In this document: piece after piece, positions 5,527 through 8,108 of the stretch | Layout of the letters: each line of letters opens with the position of its first letter | How positions within the stretch are numbered: position 1 is the first letter of the stretch | DNA from: DALYDD01 sp046049705 | GTDB lineage: Bacteria > Patescibacteriota > Minisyncoccia > Phycocordibacterales > CAIZLB01 | Direction: 5' to 3' | NCBI GenBank assembly: GCA_046049705.1 | Contig: JBJOQZ010000077.1 | Coordinates: 1 to 8,108, forward strand | Length of the DNA stretch: 8,108 bases | Notes under the pieces: model-generated | Told to the model about the DNA's origin: nothing | The model's input: only the letters and a program-made list of their open reading frames with translations | The model's database searches: none | Translations under genes and position numbers: made by a program

Positions 5527-7585
5527 AAGTTAGTCGGTCCAACTCCTTCATCACCACCTTGTCTCGCTTTGTATGAGCAAGGTGGTTTTTGATTGATTGA
5601 ACAATATCTTGAAGGCAGGTAAGGGTATGGGGGATATGTGATTTGCATCGCGAGGCATGCAATAAAGAAAGATATACTTGTGCCATGTCGATATGTCTTA
5701 GTATCAGAGATATATGTTTGTGCGCATTTAGTTTTTCTTGCTCAATAGAATAATATGCAGTCGTAATCTTAAGTATTTGAGCATCTTGTTCGAAGTCGTC
5801 TAAATCATCTGCGAGTTGTCTGGCGAGCTGTATGGCATATATTGTTTTTGATAAGATACAAATAATGTAGTCAGAGTATGAATACAGGGGTGAGTACCAA
5901 GATATATGAGATAGTCTGTCTTCCCAGATATCGATAGTCTGACATATCAAAGGTAAAAAGACTTGCAATCCGCAGGACTTATGAGCATGTGACTCTATCG
6001 GTATATGTGAACAAATAGCGATAGAGTCTTCTAAGGTTTGTCGAGGGGTACCATGTCTAAATATAGACATATATAGCGAGTCACACGTATATAATATGTT
6101 CTCGGCATACAACCAAGGTATATTACATACAGTATAGATATCTTTTAAAGCAGCAATACCTGCACGGTATAAGGTGATAAAAAGAGGGAGGAGGAAATGT
6201 CTATCTGTATGATCAGCAAGTTGGTCGTATAAATAATATGCATATAAAAGAGTTGAAAAATCTTTTAGGGGATCGTGTGCAATATTGGTACCAGATAGAT
6301 GACCATACATAGTATCTTCCATATCTATGTATATTGCGCAGATGATATTGAAATCTTTCGAATTCAGAATATCTCTAAGTGATGCAAGTAAATCTACCTG
6401 TATCGATTCCGCATAATATGTCTTCACTATATATTTTTTAAGATGCTCAAATACTAAAGTTTTGTATTCTTCAGTGTATAGGTATGTACTAATTTGGCGT
6501 GTACTAGTTTGTCTTGGCAGATATGTGCTGGTATGGAAAAGTCTATAGACCATCTGTCCAAGTACACTCTCAATATATATAAGTTGATCAAATAATATGT
6601 CGGTCGCATATACTTTAGGATTATCAAATTCGATATATAGATATACAGGTTTATCTGTATGAGGCATTACTATATCAGGTATAGGCAAATAATTTGTGCC
6701 TGATGTAGGTGTCGGTAGGACTGATTCATATTGAAAATAATTCCAGTATATAGATGTAATGAGTAGATTTGTATACTGATCTGGTTGATGGGGTAAAAGA
6801 GTGTTGGAGTCCGGGCTGTGTGTAATATGCTCACCCGTAAGGCGAGTCATTATGTCTTTAAATTCTACGTTTGAAATCTGTATTCTGCTCAATAGGTATA
6901 AGGCCATATATGAAAATGGGTAGAACTCTGAAGTTTCTGCTGTGAACAACTTTATGTTTTCTATTATATGTGTTTTAAGTGATTCGCATGGAAGATGTAA
7001 AGATTCAAAGTAAGCTACTATAGCTGAAAGTGCAACAATATCTAAAGAATGCCATGAATCTGATTCTGTATCTGTATCAATCTGAGCTTTGTACCAAGTA
7101 TTGAATAGGAAAGGAATATCTTTGTCCCGTATTTTGTCGAGAGTAAATATGATCGTTGCAAGTGTAGGGCCCTTGGTCCAATTAGGTAGATAGTTTTGAA
7201 TTGCAAAGAGTGCACTAAATGTATCGTCAATATCGTCCGGGTAGGGTGAAGGAAGATCTCTTTGAATATAATTTAATGTATAAAGACTGGAAAACTGAGA
7301 AATCAAAAAAGATATAATGTTTTTAATCGATATATCGATTTGATATGACAGGTACCAATATGTAGTTGGGATACAAAAATAGTTTTTATGTTGGTCCTTA
7401 TATGAATCTAATGGGTGATTTTGATTGGGATAAATCGCTCCGCCACTTTCAATATATCTGAGATATGTTTGTATACGCAGAAGGGAAGTGAGTCTTAGGA
7501 TAGATATAAATACAGGACGATGGAGCATGTCGTCTTTGGACAATGCGTCTAGTGTGGCTTGTATGTGCACATGTATACCTTGCAT
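5513..7585 (-). CDS. Putative two-domain terpene-cyclase/isoprenoid-synthase-like protein (class II-like plus class I-like)
   Basis: This 690-residue, cytosolic-looking protein (no signal or TM) appears to join two isoprenoid-enzyme folds. The N-terminal half (about 15-300) is helical with alpha/alpha-barrel features: a Gly-rich IESGGAIYPN (45-54), then YPDDIDDTFSAL (115-126). The latter contains a DxDD-T motif (Asp118, 120, 121), the acid motif of class II terpene cyclases. WHSLDIVAL (168-176) and FYPFSYMALYLLSR (221-234) resemble barrel helices. The C-terminal half has LYDQLADHTD (452-461), a DDxxD-like first Asp motif with Gln at position two, an HKSCGL segment (535-540), and QLARQLADDLDDFEQD (586-601), a second Asp-rich metal-binding motif. 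Composition is rich in Ile, Tyr, His, Thr and Ser. No other isoprenoid gene is visible. The start ATG has only a weak -10 (TACCAT, 7593-7598) 7 nt upstream. Either domain could be inactive or have another substrate; the call rests on motifs alone. Confidence 0.6.
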   Translation of the reverse strand: MQGIHVHIQATLDALSKDDMLHRPVFISILRLTSLLRIQTYLRYIESGGAIYPNQNHPLDSYKDQHKNYFCIPTTYWYLSYQIDISIKNIISFLISQFSSLYTLNYIQRDLPSPYPDDIDDTFSALFAIQNYLPNWTKGPTLATIIFTLDKIRDKDIPFLFNTWYKAQIDTDTESDSWHSLDIVALSAIVAYFESLHLPCESLKTHIIENIKLFTAETSEFYPFSYMALYLLSRIQISNVEFKDIMTRLTGEHITHSPDSNTLLPHQPDQYTNLLITSIYWNYFQYESVLPTPTSGTNYLPIPDIVMPHTDKPVYLYIEFDNPKVYATDILFDQLIYIESVLGQMVYRLFHTSTYLPRQTSTRQISTYLYTEEYKTLVFEHLKKYIVKTYYAESIQVDLLASLRDILNSKDFNIICAIYIDMEDTMYGHLSGTNIAHDPLKDFSTLLYAYYLYDQLADHTDRHFLLPLFITLYRAGIAALKDIYTVCNIPWLYAENILYTCDSLYMSIFRHGTPRQTLEDSIAICSHIPIESHAHKSCGLQVFLPLICQTIDIWEDRLSHISWYSPLYSYSDYIICILSKTIYAIQLARQLADDLDDFEQDAQILKITTAYYSIEQEKLNAHKHISLILRHIDMAQVYLSLLHASRCKSHIPHTLTCLQDIVQSIKNHLAHTKRDKVVMKELDRLTFIFH
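5553..5590 (+). terminator. Intrinsic terminator of the GerMN-like gene
   Basis: ACCACCTTG (5553-5561) pairs perfectly with CAAGGTGGT (5578-5586). An inner CTC/GAG pairing lies past a one-base bulge, and the T run continues to 5590. It sits 26 bp after the plus-strand stop codon. It lies wholly inside the 3' coding end of the convergent minus-strand gene; on that strand no T tract follows the stem. Confidence 0.85.
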
Positions 7586-7642
7586 GCATGTGATGGTATC
7601 TGTATGTGTATGATATTTTGATAAAGATTATTTTGATGGATA

Positions 7643-7657
7643 TTTCATGCAATGAAA
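7643..7657. repeat. Short inverted repeat upstream of tRNA-Ser
   Basis: TTTCAT and ATGAAA form a perfect 6-bp inverted repeat around GCA. It lies in the 105-bp divergent gap between the 690-residue gene and tRNA-Ser and overlaps the candidate tRNA -35. It could be an operator or chance in AT-rich DNA. Confidence 0.25.
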
Positions 7658-7680
7658 TGTATATAAAAGTATGCTATTTT
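7652..7680 (+). promoter_or_regulatory. Candidate tRNA-Ser promoter
   Basis: TGCTATTTT (7672-7680) is a TGn-extended -10, and ATGAAA (7652-7657) is a four-of-six -35 at 17-bp spacing. Transcription would start about 4 nt before the mature tRNA 5' end at 7691. TATACA (7680-7685) is an alternative -10. Confidence 0.45.
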
Positions 7681-7690
7681 ATACATCTAT

Positions 7691-7777
7691 GGAGAGGTGG
7701 CAGAGCGGTTGAATGTACCACCTTGGAAAGGTGGCAGAGGAGCAATCCTCTCGAGGGTTCGAATCCCTCTCTCTCCG
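7691..7777 (+). tRNA. tRNA-Ser (anticodon GGA)
   Basis: This is a full class II tRNA cloverleaf. The acceptor stem GGAGAGG (7691-7697) pairs with 7770-7776 (one G-U). The anticodon stem CCACC/GGTGG (7718-7722, 7730-7734) encloses loop TTGGAAA, with anticodon GGA at 7725-7727 reading UCC/UCU. The long variable arm AGAGGA/TCCTCT (7736-7741, 7746-7751) is typical of tRNA-Ser. The T arm is GAGGG-TTCGAAT-CCCTC (7753-7769), and discriminator G is at 7777. CCA is not encoded (CAC follows), so it must be added after transcription. It diverges from the 690-residue gene, and its 3' end is duplicated 184 bp downstream. Confidence 0.97.
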
Positions 7778-7782
7778 CACTG
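7760..7782 (+). repeat. Direct repeat copy 1 (tRNA-Ser 3' end, att-like)
   Basis: These 23 bp run from the T loop through the acceptor stem and discriminator of tRNA-Ser to five bases past it (CACTG). They recur without mismatch at 7944-7966. The extent, T loop to just beyond the tRNA end, is typical of integrase attachment cores at tRNA genes. Confidence 0.85.
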
Positions 7783-7822
7783 AAATAAAATACCGTCCTG
7801 CAAGGATGGTGTTTTATTTCAG
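7780..7822 (+). terminator. tRNA-Ser intrinsic terminator (long hairpin)
   Basis: A 20-bp stem pairs 7780-7799 with 7803-7822 around a GCA loop. The two non-Watson-Crick positions (T7791/G7811 and G7795/T7807) are G-U pairs only in plus-strand RNA. The GC-rich tip (ACCGTCCT / AGGATGGT) followed by GTTTTATTT makes a working terminator. The A-rich 5' flank could serve the other strand too. Confidence 0.75.
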
Positions 7823-7856
7823 CTTTGGGATAGCAGGATTCGAAAGACGGACTGAA

Positions 7857-7893
7857 GCTCTGCATTGAGCAATCGCAGATTGCGAAGCAGAGC
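7857..7893. repeat. Nested hairpin in the inter-repeat segment
   Basis: The outer stem GCTCTGC/GCAGAGC (7857-7863, 7887-7893) encloses an inner stem GCAATC/GATTGC (7869-7874, 7878-7883) with loop GCA. Both stems are perfect. Confidence 0.6.
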
Positions 7894-7914
7894 GAAGGAG
7901 TCGGGGTCGACAGG

Positions 7915-7933
7915 AAAATTGCGTAGCAATTTT
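7915..7933. repeat. Perfect 8-bp hairpin in the inter-repeat segment
   Basis: AAAATTGC (7915-7922) and GCAATTTT (7926-7933) flank loop GTA. As plus-strand RNA it ends in four U and might weakly terminate, but the stem is AT-rich. Confidence 0.55.
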
Positions 7934-7943
7934 AACTGGTGAC

Positions 7944-7966
7944 CGAATCCCTCTCTCTCCGCACTG
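7944..7966 (+). repeat. Direct repeat copy 2 (tRNA-Ser 3' end duplicate, att-like)
   Basis: This is a perfect 23-bp duplicate of 7760-7782 with no tRNA body upstream: the bases before it (TGGTGAC) differ from the real T arm. It is therefore a tRNA fragment, not a tRNA gene. Like copy 1 it is followed at once by a hairpin. Confidence 0.85.
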
Positions 7967-8002
7967 CCAGCACTCGCCAGATACTTCCGGCGAGTGCTGG
8001 CA
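7965..8002. repeat. Perfect 14-bp GC-rich hairpin after repeat copy 2
   Basis: TGCCAGCACTCGCC (7965-7978) pairs perfectly with GGCGAGTGCTGGCA (7989-8002) around a 10-base loop. It is much more GC-rich than its surroundings. No T tract follows on either strand, so it is not a standard intrinsic terminator. If the 184-bp unit is an insertion, this hairpin would originally have followed the tRNA. Confidence 0.7.
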
Positions 8003-8045
8003 ACAATGAAGTGGCTCATTCTCAAAACACCACATGACGGACATC

Positions 8046-8054
8046 TGATATAAT
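8046..8054 (+). promoter_or_regulatory. Extended consensus -10 promoter for the gene at the right edge
   Basis: TGATATAAT is a TGn-extended perfect -10 (TATAAT, 8049-8054), 26 nt before ATG 8081. No -35 is seen. CATAAT (8067-8072), 8 nt before the ATG, is a second candidate that would give a leaderless mRNA like the other genes here. Confidence 0.55.
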
Positions 8055-8080
8055 CCTTTTATAAAACATAATTATCAAAC

Positions 8081-8108
8081 ATGAAAAAAATTCATCTTAG
8101 TATCGATA
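8081..8108 (+). CDS. 5' end of an unidentified CDS (truncated by window edge)
   Basis: ATG 8081 opens a frame reading MKKIHLSID to the edge, downstream of an extended -10 promoter and with no Shine-Dalgarno. Nine residues cannot identify a protein. Some SRPBCC/AHSA1-type proteins begin similarly, but that is only a guess. Confidence 0.55.

Larger units (their letters stand above)
7783..7943. mobile_element. Hairpin-rich non-coding segment between tRNA 3'-end repeats (candidate miniature element or integration scar)
   Basis: The 161 bp between the two copies of the tRNA 3' end (184 bp repeat to repeat) contain no credible gene. They hold the tRNA terminator hairpin, a nested hairpin (7857-7893), a perfect 8-bp hairpin (7915-7933), and GGATTCG (7836-7842), an inverted match to the CGAATCC starting the second repeat. 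The layout fits a short element inserted at the tRNA, or what remained after deletion inside a larger integrative element. No integrase is present. Mobility is inferred from the flanking repeats only. Confidence 0.45.

Noticed and set aside
7449..7652. Alternative 67-codon frame starting at ATG 7589, or further upstream at 7652, overlapping the start of the 690-residue gene
   Set aside because: Short, His/Thr/Tyr-rich and out of frame with the long gene; it is a shadow of the real coding frame.
7717..7725. ACCACCTTG shared by the terminator at 5553 and the tRNA anticodon stem
   Set aside because: A single 9-base match with no flanking similarity; the two hairpins have unrelated roles, so chance is sufficient.
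7674..7865. Minus-strand frame across tRNA-Ser reading like an EREGFEPS peptide
   Set aside because: It is the antisense translation of a tRNA gene, a well-known source of spurious predicted proteins.
7760..7966. CRISPR array
   Set aside because: There are only two copies of the repeat, they derive from a tRNA, and the interval is 161 bp, far longer than a spacer.
7814..8044. Minus-strand frames of 68-76 codons over the hairpin-rich segment
   Set aside because: They run through the duplicated tRNA end and hairpins, have no start context, and give low-complexity Arg/Ser/Cys-rich products.

Overview
The window is AT-rich, gene-dense bacterial DNA that reads in the standard code. Short intergenic gaps, N-terminally anchored extracytoplasmic proteins, a SecG/family-5 binding-protein pair and near-absent Shine-Dalgarno sequences suggest a Patescibacteria (CPR) genome, probably of the Parcubacteria/Paceibacteria type. 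That assignment is an inference; no rRNA or ribosomal protein is present to confirm it.

Layout. On the minus strand at the left lie a membrane-anchored oligopeptide-type solute-binding protein (7-1707) and, upstream of it, secG (1846-2076). Diverging from secG is an anchored protein with a PsbP/DcrB-like domain (2134-2805), which converges on a CapA-family metallophosphatase-like protein (2827-3996, minus). CapA diverges across only 18 bp, with a shared palindromic -10 region, from a DUF1189-type membrane protein (4015-4839). A membrane-anchored GerMN-like protein follows (4858-5526), ending in a strong terminator. All six products are membrane or secretion-linked, so this part is a cell-envelope block.

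The right half is dominated by a 690-residue minus-strand protein (5513-7585). Its N-terminal half carries a DxDD-T motif in an alpha/alpha-barrel-like context (class II terpene cyclase style). Its C-terminal half carries two Asp-rich motifs, DQLAD and DDLDDFEQD, placed as in class I isoprenoid synthases. It therefore looks like a fused terpene-cyclase-like enzyme and is the most interesting gene here. Beyond it is tRNA-Ser(GGA) (7691-7777) with a terminator hairpin.

The T-loop-to-3'-end part of this tRNA, plus five bases, is duplicated perfectly (23 bp) 184 bp downstream. The two copies bracket a hairpin-rich non-coding segment that looks like a miniature tRNA-targeted insertion or an integration remnant. 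The window ends with the first nine codons of another plus-strand gene (8081 onward).

Promoters are mostly extended -10 or TATACT-like hexamers placed 6-10 nt before the start codon, which implies leaderless mRNAs. This logic was used to choose the starts of secG and the GerMN-like gene.
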